A DNA stretch of 64,000 nucleotides from Tetragenococcus sp041859945 (GTDB taxonomy: Bacteria > Bacillota > Bacilli > Lactobacillales > Enterococcaceae), in NCBI GenBank assembly GCA_041859945.1, contig JBFLGC010000008.1:1-64000 (forward strand). The letters run 5' to 3'. Shown piece after piece: positions 17,606 through 26,475 of this stretch. The notes beneath the pieces are model-generated. The model saw only the letters and a program-made list of their open reading frames with translations. It was not told the DNA's origin and searched no databases. Within the stretch, counting starts at the first letter, position 1. Each line of letters starts with the position of its first letter. The translations under genes were made by a program, and so were the position numbers.

Positions 17606-18425
17606 TTTATTCGGCTATCTCGAACGCGACACCGTCATTCATCGGTTGAGCGGCGTCACAAAGTTGCTTTGTTTCATTTTACTCTCAGTGATCGGCATGA
17701 TGACCTATGATACGCGTTTTTTATTAGGTATGGCACTTTTCTCAGGAATCATTTTTTATCTGGCGCAGATCCACTACCGCGATATTGCTTTCGTGATCAA
17801 ATTCATCATCTTTTTCTCCATCTTAAATCTTGTGGCGGTCTATCTTTTTTCTCCTGAATATGGGGTGACGATCTACGGCACGCGCCACGTCATTTGGGAC
17901 GGGATCGGGCGTTTTACCTTGACCCAAGAACAGGTGTTTTATGAATTTAATTTGTTCCTCAAGTATTTTGTCACGATCCCACCTGGCTTGATCTTTTTGT
18001 TTACGACCAATCCAAGTGAACTTGCTTCAAGCTTGAACCGCATCGGGATCTCTTATAAGATTTCCTATGCCGTCGCCTTAGCCTTGCGCTACATTCCCGA
18101 TATTCAAGAAGATTTTCGGACCATCTCCAAAGCCCAACAAGCCCGTGGCGTCGAATTATCAAAAAAAGCTCCGTTAAAAAAACGCGTCACAGGTAACATC
18201 GCCATTGCTATCCCGCTGATTTTTTCGAGTTTAGAACGGATCGATAGCATCTCATCAGCGATGGAATTACGGCGCTTTGGTAAAAAGAAAAAAAGGACCT
18301 GGCTCATGGCTAGACCTATGAAAAAACAAGATTTCTTGGCCCTAGCTCTGGTTATTATTTTTGTTGGCATCGGTCTGTCTTTGTTTTCCATAAATGAGGG
18401 ACGCTTTTACAATCCTTTCATCTAA
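17595..18425 (+). CDS. ECF transporter transmembrane T component (CbiQ/EcfT family)
   Basis: 276-residue membrane scaffold that couples the ATPases to the S subunit. It has about five membrane helices, and the cytoplasmic coupling region carries the two Ala-Arg-Gly-type motifs (AQQARGVEL near 205 and AMELRRFGKK near 240). The ATG at 17595 is preferred, as AAGGGG lies nine bases upstream inside the end of the ATPase gene. Last gene of the T-box operon. Confidence 0.92.
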   Translation: MESNLFGYLERDTVIHRLSGVTKLLCFILLSVIGMMTYDTRFLLGMALFSGIIFYLAQIHYRDIAFVIKFIIFFSILNLVAVYLFSPEYGVTIYGTRHVIWDGIGRFTLTQEQVFYEFNLFLKYFVTIPPGLIFLFTTNPSELASSLNRIGISYKISYAVALALRYIPDIQEDFRTISKAQQARGVELSKKAPLKKRVTGNIAIAIPLIFSSLERIDSISSAMELRRFGKKKKRTWLMARPMKKQDFLALALVIIFVGIGLSLFSINEGRFYNPFI

Positions 18426-18427
18426 CA

Positions 18428-18525
18428 GTGTTACAATTCACGGCCGAATCAGTCGCTACACTACGAGATTGGCTGACAGTAGCAGACACAAACGTGTAAG
18501 TGTAGCTCTAGATTGGTCGTGAATT
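18428..18525 (+). repeat. Dispersed repeat, copy 2, with inverted ends
   Basis: The left part matches the reverse complement of 118-182. The left end ACAATTCACGGCCGAATC has an imperfect inverted partner GATTGGTCGTGAATTGT at the right end (about 18507-18523), giving an element of about 90-100 bp that could fold into a long hairpin or represent a MITE-like unit. It contains no reading frame. Confidence 0.7.
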
Positions 18526-18558
18526 GTAGCTTAACAGTCTCGTCTCTTTTATAAGTCG

Positions 18559-18598
18559 AAAAAAGCCTCAAGGGAAATTTCTCCTTGAGGCTTCATTT
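18559..18598. terminator. Bidirectional terminator between the ECF operon and prs
   Basis: GCCTCAAGG and CCTTGAGGC form the stem. The minus strand continues with CTTTTTTCG and the plus strand with TTCATTTT, so it can serve both convergent transcripts. Confidence 0.85.
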
Positions 18599-18600
18599 TA

Positions 18601-19581
18601 CTATTTATTCAGATTAAGTTGCGTTTCGAATAACGGACTAACTGGTTTATTTTCGTGGATCCGTTTGATAGCTTCGGCAATCAGTTCACTGACACTGATT
18701 TCATCGATCTTGTCGATTTTACGATCTTCAGGTAGATAGATCGAATCAGTCACAACTAGACGTTCGATAGCTGAGTCTTGGATCCGTTGTAAAGCCGGGC
18801 CGGACAAAACGGGGTGCGTACAGGAGGCATAGACTTTTTTAGCGCCCGCTTCTTTCAAAGCGTTGGCCGCTAATGTGATCGTACCAGCTGTATCGATCAT
18901 ATCATCGATGATCACGCAAATTTTGCCATCGACATTGCCGATAATATTCATGACTTCAGCAACGTTGGCTTTAGGTCGGCGTTTATCAATGATCGCAATC
19001 GGTGCTTTCAAAAATTCCGCTAATTTACGCGCGCGCGTTACCCCACCATGATCTGGTGAAACTACGACCACGTCATCACCTTTTATGCCGTGTTCGATAA
19101 AGTAATTTGCGATAAGCGGCGCGCCCATCAAGTGATCGACAGGAATATCAAAGAAGCCTTGGATCTGAGAAGCATGCAGGTCTAAGGCAATCACCCGGTC
19201 AGCCCCAGCTTTTTCGATCATATTAGCCACTAATTTAGCAGTGATCGGTTCGCGCGGACGTGCTTTCCGATCTTGACGTGCATAACCATAATAAGGCATC
19301 ACCACATTGATCGTCTTTGCACTGGCCCGTCGCAAGGCATCGATCATGATCAACACTTCCATCAAATTATCATTGACGGGACTACTCGTTGATTGAATGA
19401 TATAGACATGATCGCCACGGATACTTTCCTCGATATTGACTTGGATCTCGCCATCGCTAAATTGTTTCACAGTACATTTTCCTAACTCTACCCCTACAGC
19501 CGCTGCGATTTTTTCTGCTAATGGTCGATTGGAATTTAGCGCAAAAATCTTTAATTTTGGATCAAAATAATGATTCGCCAT
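18601..19581 (-). CDS. prs: Ribose-phosphate pyrophosphokinase
   Basis: Makes PRPP from ribose 5-phosphate and ATP, feeding purine, pyrimidine, His and NAD synthesis. The 326-residue class I enzyme has the flexible-loop motif YGYARQDRKARPREPITAK, the DLHASQIQGFFDIP segment, VVSPDHGGVTRA and the PRPP-binding loop VIIDDMIDTAGT. The ATG at 19581 follows GGAGG at five bases; the GTG four codons upstream is part of that ribosome site. Close to glmU and purR, as in other enterococci. Confidence 0.97.
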   Translation of the reverse strand: MANHYFDPKLKIFALNSNRPLAEKIAAAVGVELGKCTVKQFSDGEIQVNIEESIRGDHVYIIQSTSSPVNDNLMEVLIMIDALRRASAKTINVVMPYYGYARQDRKARPREPITAKLVANMIEKAGADRVIALDLHASQIQGFFDIPVDHLMGAPLIANYFIEHGIKGDDVVVVSPDHGGVTRARKLAEFLKAPIAIIDKRRPKANVAEVMNIIGNVDGKICVIIDDMIDTAGTITLAANALKEAGAKKVYASCTHPVLSGPALQRIQDSAIERLVVTDSIYLPEDRKIDKIDEISVSELIAEAIKRIHENKPVSPLFETQLNLNK

Positions 19582-19709
19582 GAGAACCTCCACTTTCTTT
19601 ACATTGTCGAATTTTTCTTTCTACTGTTATTATACGGTTTATTACTTGTTAAAACAAGAGTCAAAAGCCGTAGAATCACGGTTTCAGTGTGAAAAATGGT
19701 TTTTTTCAA

Positions 19710-20786
19710 TTAGGCAAATGACGACTCTTTTAACAAGATCCTTTGCTTGGCGACATCGGCTTCGACCGTTACGCCGAAAGGTAAGACACATCTAGGATAC
19801 GCATGACCAAAGTTGACATTAAAGACAAGTGAGATAGGAAAGTCAGCCAGTTCTTCACAAATGATTTGCTTATACTCCTCATACCAAGCCTCGTCTTGGG
19901 GCTTGCCAAAAAGGACGCCCTTTACTTTTTCAAAAACGCCAGTTGCTTTCATGGTTTGTAACATTTTTCGATAAAGATCAGGGGCTGGCTTTTCTTCACA
20001 GGTTTCCAAGAACAGAATGTGATCCTGTAAGGCTTCGACTGGTGGAAAGATACGGTATTTTTCACAGACTATTTTTTCTTCTGCGTAACGTGTTCCAGTC
20101 AAAATATCGTAAAAGCTATCGAAACAACCGCCAAAAAGTGGACCCGAAAAAACAGGCGCGCCCTGTAACAATTCGTAACCTCTTTGTTCTTTATGAGCCG
20201 CACGATCAATTCCCACAGAAGCTTTGGAAAATTCCGTCCTTTCTTCATACCAATACGCGCTTGGTGTGATTTCCCTTAATTCCGGTCGATCGTCGATAAA
20301 ATTTTCGAACCATTTTTTCGTATAAGGTAACATTTCATCAGAAATATCGGCCAAGTCAGTCACAAAAGTGGGTCCATAGTAAGTAGTCAAACCTAATTTA
20401 TAAAACAGCCAATGATTGAGCGATGTATCCGAAAACCCTGTAAAAACCTTGGGATGATCATGGACTGCTTGAATAAAGGACTCATCTTCAAGTAAATATG
20501 GCAGCAAGCGGTAGGTATCATCGCCACCGATCGCACAAATCACACCCTTGATCTCAGGATCTAAAAAAGCAGCTTTTAAATCGGCCGCACGTTTTTCGGG
20601 ATGATCGTGGACATAGACTAGTCCCTTTAAAGCATGGGGCATGAAGATCGGTTCTAACCCAAAATCGTGCAGACGTTTAGTCCCTATCTCCAAGTTATGG
20701 GCATTGCTGGTTTCGCCTAGCATGCCACTAGAAAGACTAACGATCGCTACTTTATCGCCTTTTTTCAAACGTTTTGGTTTTTGCAT
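19710..20786 (-). CDS. LD-carboxypeptidase, MccF-like (peptidase family S66)
   Basis: Serine peptidase of the S66 family, whose members trim tetrapeptide stems of murein or cleave microcin C-type aminoacyl-nucleotide compounds (MccF). At 358 residues it is closer to the longer MccF-like branch. Visible features: the N-terminal GDKVAIVSLSSG, the nucleophile Ser in GFSDTS, the ICAIGGDDTYRLLPYL segment and a C-terminal NFGHAYP supplying the His. No signal peptide, so probably cytoplasmic, which favours recycling or detoxification. It ends 17 bases upstream of the next gene's start region, suggesting cotranscription with the esterase gene. Confidence 0.88.
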   Translation of the reverse strand: MQKPKRLKKGDKVAIVSLSSGMLGETSNAHNLEIGTKRLHDFGLEPIFMPHALKGLVYVHDHPEKRAADLKAAFLDPEIKGVICAIGGDDTYRLLPYLLEDESFIQAVHDHPKVFTGFSDTSLNHWLFYKLGLTTYYGPTFVTDLADISDEMLPYTKKWFENFIDDRPELREITPSAYWYEERTEFSKASVGIDRAAHKEQRGYELLQGAPVFSGPLFGGCFDSFYDILTGTRYAEEKIVCEKYRIFPPVEALQDHILFLETCEEKPAPDLYRKMLQTMKATGVFEKVKGVLFGKPQDEAWYEEYKQIICEELADFPISLVFNVNFGHAYPRCVLPFGVTVEADVAKQRILLKESSFA

Positions 20787-20803
20787 CTAACGCTCACTCC
20801 TTT

Positions 20804-21616
20804 TTAAGAATAAAAAATCGTTTGGACCCATTGTGCAAATAAATCAGGCCAAGCGGCTACATCGGCCCGTAAATTAGGACTGTCGGGACGATCTGATTCA
20901 ATGCTCGCCAAACTCAAACCATGACCGCCTTTAGGGAAAATGTGTAAACCAAAAGAAATTTCTGCTTGACGCAAACCTTGTGCAAATAGCAGACTATTTT
21001 CTACCGGGACCACATCATCTTCGACCGTATGCCATAAAAAGGTCGGAGGCGTTTTTTTACTGATCTTCTTTTCTAATGAGTAGTCATCTTTGTGAGTCAA
21101 ATCGCCGCCCAATAGACATTCAAAAGAGCCTACATGGGCAAATGGCCCACTAGAAATGACTGGATAAGCCAACATCAAAGCATTCGGTTGCCAATCGCTA
21201 TTGGTCCCGCCTAATTCTGCTTGTAGAAAAGACTCTTGCCAGGAAACACCTAAATTTGCTGCTAAATGCCCACCTGCTGAAAAGCCAGCGACAATGATTT
21301 TTTCAGGATCTACGCCCCAAGCTTCATGGTTGTCACGCACCAACTTGACCGCACTCGCTAGCTCCAATAAAGCTTGCGGATAGACAGCTGGTTTGACACT
21401 ATAATCGACAACAAAAGCTTGGAAACCATAGCTGAGCATTTTCATCGCAATTGGTTCGGCTTCTCTTTCAGACACAAACTCATAGCCACCACCAGGACAA
21501 ATAACGATAGCCGGACGTTTTTTCTCATACTGGATCTCATTTACTTGATCGATAACATAGGTAGTCAATGTGGCTTGACCATTTTTTAGAGCTAATGAAA
21601 TTTTTTCTTGGATCAT
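20804..21616 (-). CDS. Alpha/beta hydrolase, acetyl-esterase type
   Basis: 270-residue cytoplasmic hydrolase of the BD-FAE/acetyl esterase group. The oxyanion segment CPGGGYEFVS, the nucleophile elbow GFSAGGH (Ser near 120) and the catalytic His in FPKGGHGLSL are all visible, with an Asp in VEDDVVPVE. Related proteins deacetylate xylo-oligosaccharides or other small esters; the true substrate cannot be read from sequence. GAGGTG lies before the ATG. It precedes the S66 peptidase gene in the same direction. Confidence 0.88.
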   Translation of the reverse strand: MIQEKISLALKNGQATLTTYVIDQVNEIQYEKKRPAIVICPGGGYEFVSEREAEPIAMKMLSYGFQAFVVDYSVKPAVYPQALLELASAVKLVRDNHEAWGVDPEKIIVAGFSAGGHLAANLGVSWQESFLQAELGGTNSDWQPNALMLAYPVISSGPFAHVGSFECLLGGDLTHKDDYSLEKKISKKTPPTFLWHTVEDDVVPVENSLLFAQGLRQAEISFGLHIFPKGGHGLSLASIESDRPDSPNLRADVAAWPDLFAQWVQTIFYS

Positions 21617-21715
21617 TTCTTCACCTCATCTATTTTTTCCTCTTCATTGTACTACAAACTAACTTACAGAAGGAAGAGAAAATAGATTTTTGTGCCTTTT
21701 TTAAAGCACCCTAAA

Positions 21716-21743
21716 AACCTCTTGAAACTTAATTCAAGAGGTT
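21716..21743 (-). terminator. Terminator of glmU
   Basis: AACCTCTTGAA and TTCAAGAGGTT pair with a six-base loop, followed on the minus strand by TTTTAG. Confidence 0.8.
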
Positions 21744-21748
21744 AAAAG

Positions 21749-23122
21749 TTATTGTTGATAGGGCACATGGTCAGCGTAATCGGCCTTATTGACTTGTCTA
21801 GCACGAGCAATCGCCAGTGTGTTTTGCGGCACATCATCGGTAATCGTCGAGCCAGCGGCGGTACAACTATTCGGTGCAATCGTTAACGGTCCGATCAAAT
21901 TCGTTCCTGAACCAATAAAGCTGTGGTCACCGACTGTCGTGTGATGTTTATTTTTGCCATCGTAATTCACAAAAACTGTACCACAGCCGACATTGATGTC
22001 TTTGCCGAGGGTGGCATCACCGACATAGGTCAAATGTCCCACTTTGGTATGTGGGCCGATCTCTGCTTTTTTCACTTCGACAAAATTACCGATATGCGCT
22101 TTTTCCCCGATATCGGCTTGTGGTCGTAAATGAGCAAAAGGACCGACATCGGCTCCCTTGCGAACGATACTTTCTTCGATCACCGAAGCTTTGACGGTGA
22201 CATTATCTTCGATCGTACTATCGACGATTTGCGATTGAGCCGTGATGACACAATTCTCTCCGATCACAGTGTCTCCTTTCAAGTAAACGCCGGGCTCAAT
22301 GACCGTCTCGGCACCGATTTTAACATCAGCGTCGATATAAGTTGCCGCCGGATCGATAAAAGTGACCCCATTATACATGTGCCTCCGATTGATTCGGTCC
22401 CGCATGATTTTATTGGCTTGAGCCAAAGCTACTCTGTCATTGACACCAAGTGATTCATTAAAATCAGGTGTTTGATAAGCCGCAATATTCAAGCCTGCTT
22501 CTTTCAAAATACTGATGATATCGGTCAAATAATATTCGCCTTGCGCATTATTGGTCGTTACTTTGTTCAATGCCTCAAACAACACTTCATTATCAAAACA
22601 ATAAGTTCCCGTGTTGATTTCTTGGACACGAGTTTCTTCGATCGAGGCGTCTTTTTGTTCAACGATACGGTCCACGATTCCAACATGATCACGTAAAATA
22701 CGTCCGTAACCAGTAGGATCTTCGGCATGTGCAGTCAAGATCGTCGCTGCGGCCTTTTTACCTTGGTGGTAATCAAACAAGTTATCTAAGGTTTGACTAG
22801 TAAGTAGTGGTGTATCGCCACTGATGACCAAAGTCGTGCCCTTTTTCCCTTTTAAAAATTTGGCAGCTTGTAAAACCGCATGACCAGTCCCTAATTGTTC
22901 GGCTTGTAGCGCATAGTCACAACGGTCATCCAATTGTTCTTTTACCTTATCAGCGCCGTGACCGACGATTGTCACGATTTTATTTGGTTTGATTTCTTCG
23001 ACGCGTTCAATAATGTGCTCGACCATTGGCTTGCCACAGACAGGATGAAGGACCTTATAAAGGCTTGATTTCATACGAGTACCCTTGCCAGCTGCCAAAA
23101 TAATAGCATATCGTTCGCTCAT
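21749..23122 (-). CDS. glmU: Bifunctional UDP-GlcNAc pyrophosphorylase / GlcN-1-P acetyltransferase
   Basis: Carries out the last two steps to UDP-N-acetylglucosamine, the precursor of peptidoglycan and teichoic acids. The N-terminal uridyltransferase has LAAGKGTRMKS; the C-terminal left-handed beta helix shows hexapeptide repeats from about residue 250 and the acetyltransferase residues around NFVEVKKAEIG and VNYDGKNKH. The ATG at 23122 gives 457 residues, the enterococcal length, with GGAG nine bases upstream; an ATG five codons earlier lacks a good ribosome site. Confidence 0.97.
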   Translation of the reverse strand: MSERYAIILAAGKGTRMKSSLYKVLHPVCGKPMVEHIIERVEEIKPNKIVTIVGHGADKVKEQLDDRCDYALQAEQLGTGHAVLQAAKFLKGKKGTTLVISGDTPLLTSQTLDNLFDYHQGKKAAATILTAHAEDPTGYGRILRDHVGIVDRIVEQKDASIEETRVQEINTGTYCFDNEVLFEALNKVTTNNAQGEYYLTDIISILKEAGLNIAAYQTPDFNESLGVNDRVALAQANKIMRDRINRRHMYNGVTFIDPAATYIDADVKIGAETVIEPGVYLKGDTVIGENCVITAQSQIVDSTIEDNVTVKASVIEESIVRKGADVGPFAHLRPQADIGEKAHIGNFVEVKKAEIGPHTKVGHLTYVGDATLGKDINVGCGTVFVNYDGKNKHHTTVGDHSFIGSGTNLIGPLTIAPNSCTAAGSTITDDVPQNTLAIARARQVNKADYADHVPYQQ

Positions 23123-23223
23123 GTATCTCAACTCCATTTTCTTTTACGGTTTAATTGCTTTTTAAGTGTAGCCCAATGTCAAGAAAATTTCAACCACATG
23201 AGCAAATTTTAACTATACCAATT

Positions 23224-23622
23224 TCAACGATAAAATTCCGCAATTTCTTTTTTAGCAGCTTCTAATGAGTCTGAAGCATGGACTAAATTCTGTGTTTTAT
23301 TTAGACCAAAGTCGCCGCGTAAGGTCCCCATTTCTGCTTCTAATGGATCAGTAGCGCCCACTAATTGGCGTACCTTTTTAATGGCATCTTCCCCTTCCAA
23401 AACAATGATCACGACCGGTCCAGACATCATATATGCCACCAATTCAGTAAAGAAAGGCTTGGCTTTCAAATGCTCATAATGTTCATCTAGCAATTCTTTT
23501 GATAGCGTTGTCAGTTTCATCTGTACGATTTTTAAATCCTTATCTTCAAAGCGTTGAATGATCCGCCCCACTAACTGCCGTTTGACGCCATCTGGTTTGA
23601 TAATAACTAAAGTTGCTTCCAT
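23224..23622 (-). CDS. ndk: Nucleoside diphosphate kinase
   Basis: Transfers the gamma phosphate from ATP to NDPs through a phosphohistidine. 132 residues, near the usual length. ATLVIIKPDGVKR is the start of the fold, MMSGPVV the nucleotide pocket, GTLRGDFG the Arg/Gly loop and NLVHASDS contains the catalytic His. It lies between glmU and purR with its own ribosome site (GGAAGCGG region). No terminator is obvious right after it. Confidence 0.95.
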   Translation of the reverse strand: MEATLVIIKPDGVKRQLVGRIIQRFEDKDLKIVQMKLTTLSKELLDEHYEHLKAKPFFTELVAYMMSGPVVIIVLEGEDAIKKVRQLVGATDPLEAEMGTLRGDFGLNKTQNLVHASDSLEAAKKEIAEFYR

Positions 23623-23953
23623 AAGTTACCGCTTCCTTTCCTCTATACTTCACTTCTTAGTTTAACCTAAATATTCAGAAAAAGATATCCCCAACTTATC
23701 AAAAAGAAGGATCGGCTAAAGACCGGATTTATTAGTCTAACGCCCATCTTTTGTACCAATAGTCGCTTGATCGTCATACATTCCTGCTTATGGATTCTTG
23801 GCGCCTTTCATGCCGTCATAGGCACTCCCTTTTCGATTTCGGGTGTCTTTCTTTTCATCCCACCTTGAACTTATTTCTAGAGTCCTTCTCACCAATAAAA
23901 TTGACCTGTACTCTCCTGCTCAACACCAACACGCTATACTTCCTTAATAGTCA
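23623..23953. other. Gene-free stretch, possible degenerate repeat
   Basis: No reading frame looks coding. Three short segments (about 23830-23850, 23880-23900 and 23936-23960) resemble, in the same order, segments of the other gene-free stretch at 36810-36990. This suggests remnants of a common intergenic element. Confidence 0.35.
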
Positions 23954-23990
23954 GAAAAAACGAGGCTGAAAAAATCAGCCTCGCAAGTTT
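23954..23990 (-). terminator. Terminator of purR
   Basis: CGAGGCTGA and TCAGCCTCG pair, and the minus strand continues with TTTTTTCTG. Confidence 0.85.
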
Positions 23991-24808
23991 TAATCATCAA
24001 AATAAGTTCCCGGTACCACGGAGATCGTTTTGGTTTGTGTATTGACATCTTCCACATAAAGCAATGAATCATAGTCAGTCACGATGCGTTTGCCTTTGAA
24101 ATTCGCTTCTGCAAAAACCGTGACACCAACTAATTCTGCTTCAAATTCATGGATCAGGCTTTGCATGCCGTTGACTGTCCCGCCGCCTTTCATGAAATCA
24201 TCCACGACTAAGACACGTGAGCCCCGCTTTAAGCTACGTTTGGACAATTCCATTTTTTCAATACGTTCTGAAGAGCCCGACACATAATTGACGCTGACAG
24301 TAGAGCCTTCTGTGATTTTAGAATCACGCCGGACGATCACGAAAGGAACATTTAAATAATAGGAAACAGCTTGAGCGATCGGAACGCCTTTGGTAGCTAC
24401 CGTCATGACAGCATCAATTTTCTTTTCGACATATTTAGAAGCAATGATCCTGCCGACCTGACGCAACAACTGCGGTTCGCCTAAAAGATCTGATAGATAC
24501 ACATAGCCTCCAGGTAACAGACGATCTTGTTCAGATAAACGTTGCGCCAAATTTTCGATATAAGCATGGGCTTCTTCTCTGCCAATGACCGGGATAAAGA
24601 TCACTCCCCCAGCCGCTCCTGGCAAGGTCTCTAAGATGCCTGTCCCTCTTTCTTTAAAGGTCTTTTTGACGATCCCTAGGTCTTCACTGATAGAAGATTT
24701 AGCAGATTCATAGCGTTTCGCAAAAAATGTCAACGAAATCAATTCATGGGGATGTTCTAACAGATAATGGGTCATATCGACCAATCGCTCGCTTCGACGG
24801 ACTTTCAA
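23990..24808 (-). CDS. purR: Purine operon repressor PurR
   Basis: PRPP-responsive repressor of purine genes in Firmicutes: an N-terminal winged helix fused to a phosphoribosyltransferase-like domain. RRSERLVDMTHYLLEHPHEL begins the DNA-binding part and the PRPP loop is VLVVDDFMKGGGT. The best start is TTG at 24808, with AAGGAG eight bases upstream, giving 272 residues and matching the family N terminus (MKVRRSERL); the longer open frame upstream is not family-like. A possible promoter TATAAT lies at 24846-24851. The stretch 24898-24910 on the minus strand resembles a PurBox (11 of 13), so autoregulation is possible. Confidence 0.95.
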   Translation of the reverse strand: MKVRRSERLVDMTHYLLEHPHELISLTFFAKRYESAKSSISEDLGIVKKTFKERGTGILETLPGAAGGVIFIPVIGREEAHAYIENLAQRLSEQDRLLPGGYVYLSDLLGEPQLLRQVGRIIASKYVEKKIDAVMTVATKGVPIAQAVSYYLNVPFVIVRRDSKITEGSTVSVNYVSGSSERIEKMELSKRSLKRGSRVLVVDDFMKGGGTVNGMQSLIHEFEAELVGVTVFAEANFKGKRIVTDYDSLLYVEDVNTQTKTISVVPGTYFDD

Positions 24809-24930
24809 ACGTGTCCACTCCTTTTCTGAAATTTTCTTTTTTTCTATTATAAAGCTTTTCAAGAACTTTTTCGAGCATTTTCTTCCTTTTTTTGAAAATT
24901 GTTCGTCATTTATTAAAAAATGCAAAAAAT

Positions 24931-24956
24931 AAGGTGAGAAATTTTCGTTTCTCACC
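24931..24956 (-). terminator. Terminator of the zinc ABC operon
   Basis: GGTGAGAAA and TTTCTCACC pair around a six-base loop. The minus strand continues with TTATTTTTTG. It separates the permease gene from purR. Confidence 0.8.
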
Positions 24957-24962
24957 CATTAT

Positions 24963-25796
24963 TTAAAGGTTGACCTGTCTTTTTCGTCGAAAGCGGATAA
25001 GCAGATACTTGATGATATTGACTACTAAAAAAAGAAAGATGAAAACCAAAGTGATCGTTGCTCCCGGTGGTGTGTCCAGATAGAAGGAACTGGTCAACCC
25101 ACTCAACATGCCGATCAGACCAAGGCCAACACTGATCAAAATGACCGCATTGAAGCTTTTGCCTAGGCGCATACCGATCGCAGCCGGCAAAACCATGATC
25201 GCGGAAATCAGCAAGGCTCCTGCGATCGGGATCATGATCGCGATCGCGACACCGGTCAAAATGTTGAAGGCCATCGACATTTTTTGTGTCGGTAACCCAT
25301 CAACAAAAGCGGTATCTTCATCAAAAGTCAGGACATACATTGGCTTTTTAAACAAGAAAAACAAAAGCGTGATCAAAGCAAAGAGAAGGCCTAAGAAAAT
25401 GACTTGATTTTGTGTGATGGTAACGATCGAGCCAAATAAATAAGATTGGATACTGACCGCCGAATTGCCACCACTACGGTTCATCAAAACCAAAGCCAAG
25501 GCAAGGCCACCTGCCATCAGGATCGCAATCGAGATCTCGGAATACCCGCGATACATGGTCCGCAAATACTCCAGTAAAATTGCCCCTAAGACAACCACGA
25601 TCAAGGTCGTAAAGGTTGGATTCAAATTCAAATAAAAACCTAAAGCGACCCCTGCTAAGGAAACATGCGACAAAGTATCTGCCATCAAAGATTGTCGTCG
25701 CAAGACCAAAAATACGCCTAGCATCGGCGCGATCCCAGCTATAAATATGGCTGCAAGTAGAGCTCTTCTCATGAATCCATATGAAAACAACGCCAT
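24963..25796 (-). CDS. adcB: Zinc ABC transporter permease (AdcB/ZnuB family)
   Basis: 277-residue permease of the metal-type ABC-3 family with about eight or nine membrane helices. The LADTLSHVSLAGVALG-like segment (LMADTLSHVSLAGVA) is the family signature near residue 40. It overlaps the ATPase gene by 28 bases, so the two are translationally coupled. A Zur-type operator precedes the pair. The binding protein (AdcA/ZnuA) is not in this window. Manganese permeases are related; the Zur-type site favours zinc. Confidence 0.9.
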   Translation of the reverse strand: MALFSYGFMRRALLAAIFIAGIAPMLGVFLVLRRQSLMADTLSHVSLAGVALGFYLNLNPTFTTLIVVVLGAILLEYLRTMYRGYSEISIAILMAGGLALALVLMNRSGGNSAVSIQSYLFGSIVTITQNQVIFLGLLFALITLLFFLFKKPMYVLTFDEDTAFVDGLPTQKMSMAFNILTGVAIAIMIPIAGALLISAIMVLPAAIGMRLGKSFNAVILISVGLGLIGMLSGLTSSFYLDTPPGATITLVFIFLFLVVNIIKYLLIRFRRKRQVNL

Positions 25797-26449
25797 TGTG
25801 AATCCTCCTTTCGAATCAAGCGGATTTGACGATCCACATATTCCTTGATATCTTCGTGATCGTGGGTGATCATGAGCACTGCTTTATCGTGTTTATGAGC
25901 ACTATGGCGCAACAAACGATAAAAATTGGTCCGTGATTCCAGATCCATACCGGTCGTTGGTTCATCTAAAATAAACAGATCCGGATCCGTCGCAAAAACC
26001 CGCGCTAAGCTGATCCGCTGCTTTTGACCACCAGATAACTCACCAATTTTCTTTTCACGCATGTCCCACATATTGACAGCTTCTAAAGCCTTTTTGACAT
26101 GCTCATGGTCCGTTTCTGTCAATTTTTTGAACCAACGATCGCGCGGATAACGTCCTGAACTGACCAATTCATAGACCGTACTAGGGAAACCAACGTTAAA
26201 AGAGGCTATTTGTTGAGGAATATAGCCCACACTGATCTTTTCACCCAAGGCATTGGTTTTAGCTATCGTGACTTGCCCTTTCGCTGGTTTTAATAAGCCT
26301 AAGGTCGCTCGGATCAAAGTGGATTTAGCCGCGCCGTTTTCACCGGTCAAGATTACGAACTCCCCATTTTCCACATGGTAACTGACATCTTCTAAGACTG
26401 GTTCGTCATCATAATAAAAAGTTAGTTTTTTTACATCGATATATCGCAA
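25769..26449 (-). CDS. adcC: Zinc ABC transporter ATP-binding protein (AdcC/ZnuC family)
   Basis: 226-residue ABC ATPase: Walker A reads GENGAAKST, an unusual Ala in place of the second Gly of GENGAGKST; then IPQQ for the Q loop, LSGGQKQR, LFILDEPTTGMD and the switch His in MITHDHED. The start is TTG at 26449, with GGAGG eight bases upstream; the longer open frame is not family-like. First gene of the operon, 27 bases after a Zur-type palindrome. Confidence 0.93.
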   Translation of the reverse strand: MRYIDVKKLTFYYDDEPVLEDVSYHVENGEFVILTGENGAAKSTLIRATLGLLKPAKGQVTIAKTNALGEKISVGYIPQQIASFNVGFPSTVYELVSSGRYPRDRWFKKLTETDHEHVKKALEAVNMWDMREKKIGELSGGQKQRISLARVFATDPDLFILDEPTTGMDLESRTNFYRLLRHSAHKHDKAVLMITHDHEDIKEYVDRQIRLIRKEDSQWRCFHMDS

Positions 26450-26475
26450 GGAAAAACCTCCTCTGCCTTTCTTGA

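Noticed and set aside
24898..24910. PurBox upstream of purR
   Set aside because: 11 of 13 positions fit, but I cannot find a clear inverted partner at the usual spacing, so it is mentioned only in the purR entry.
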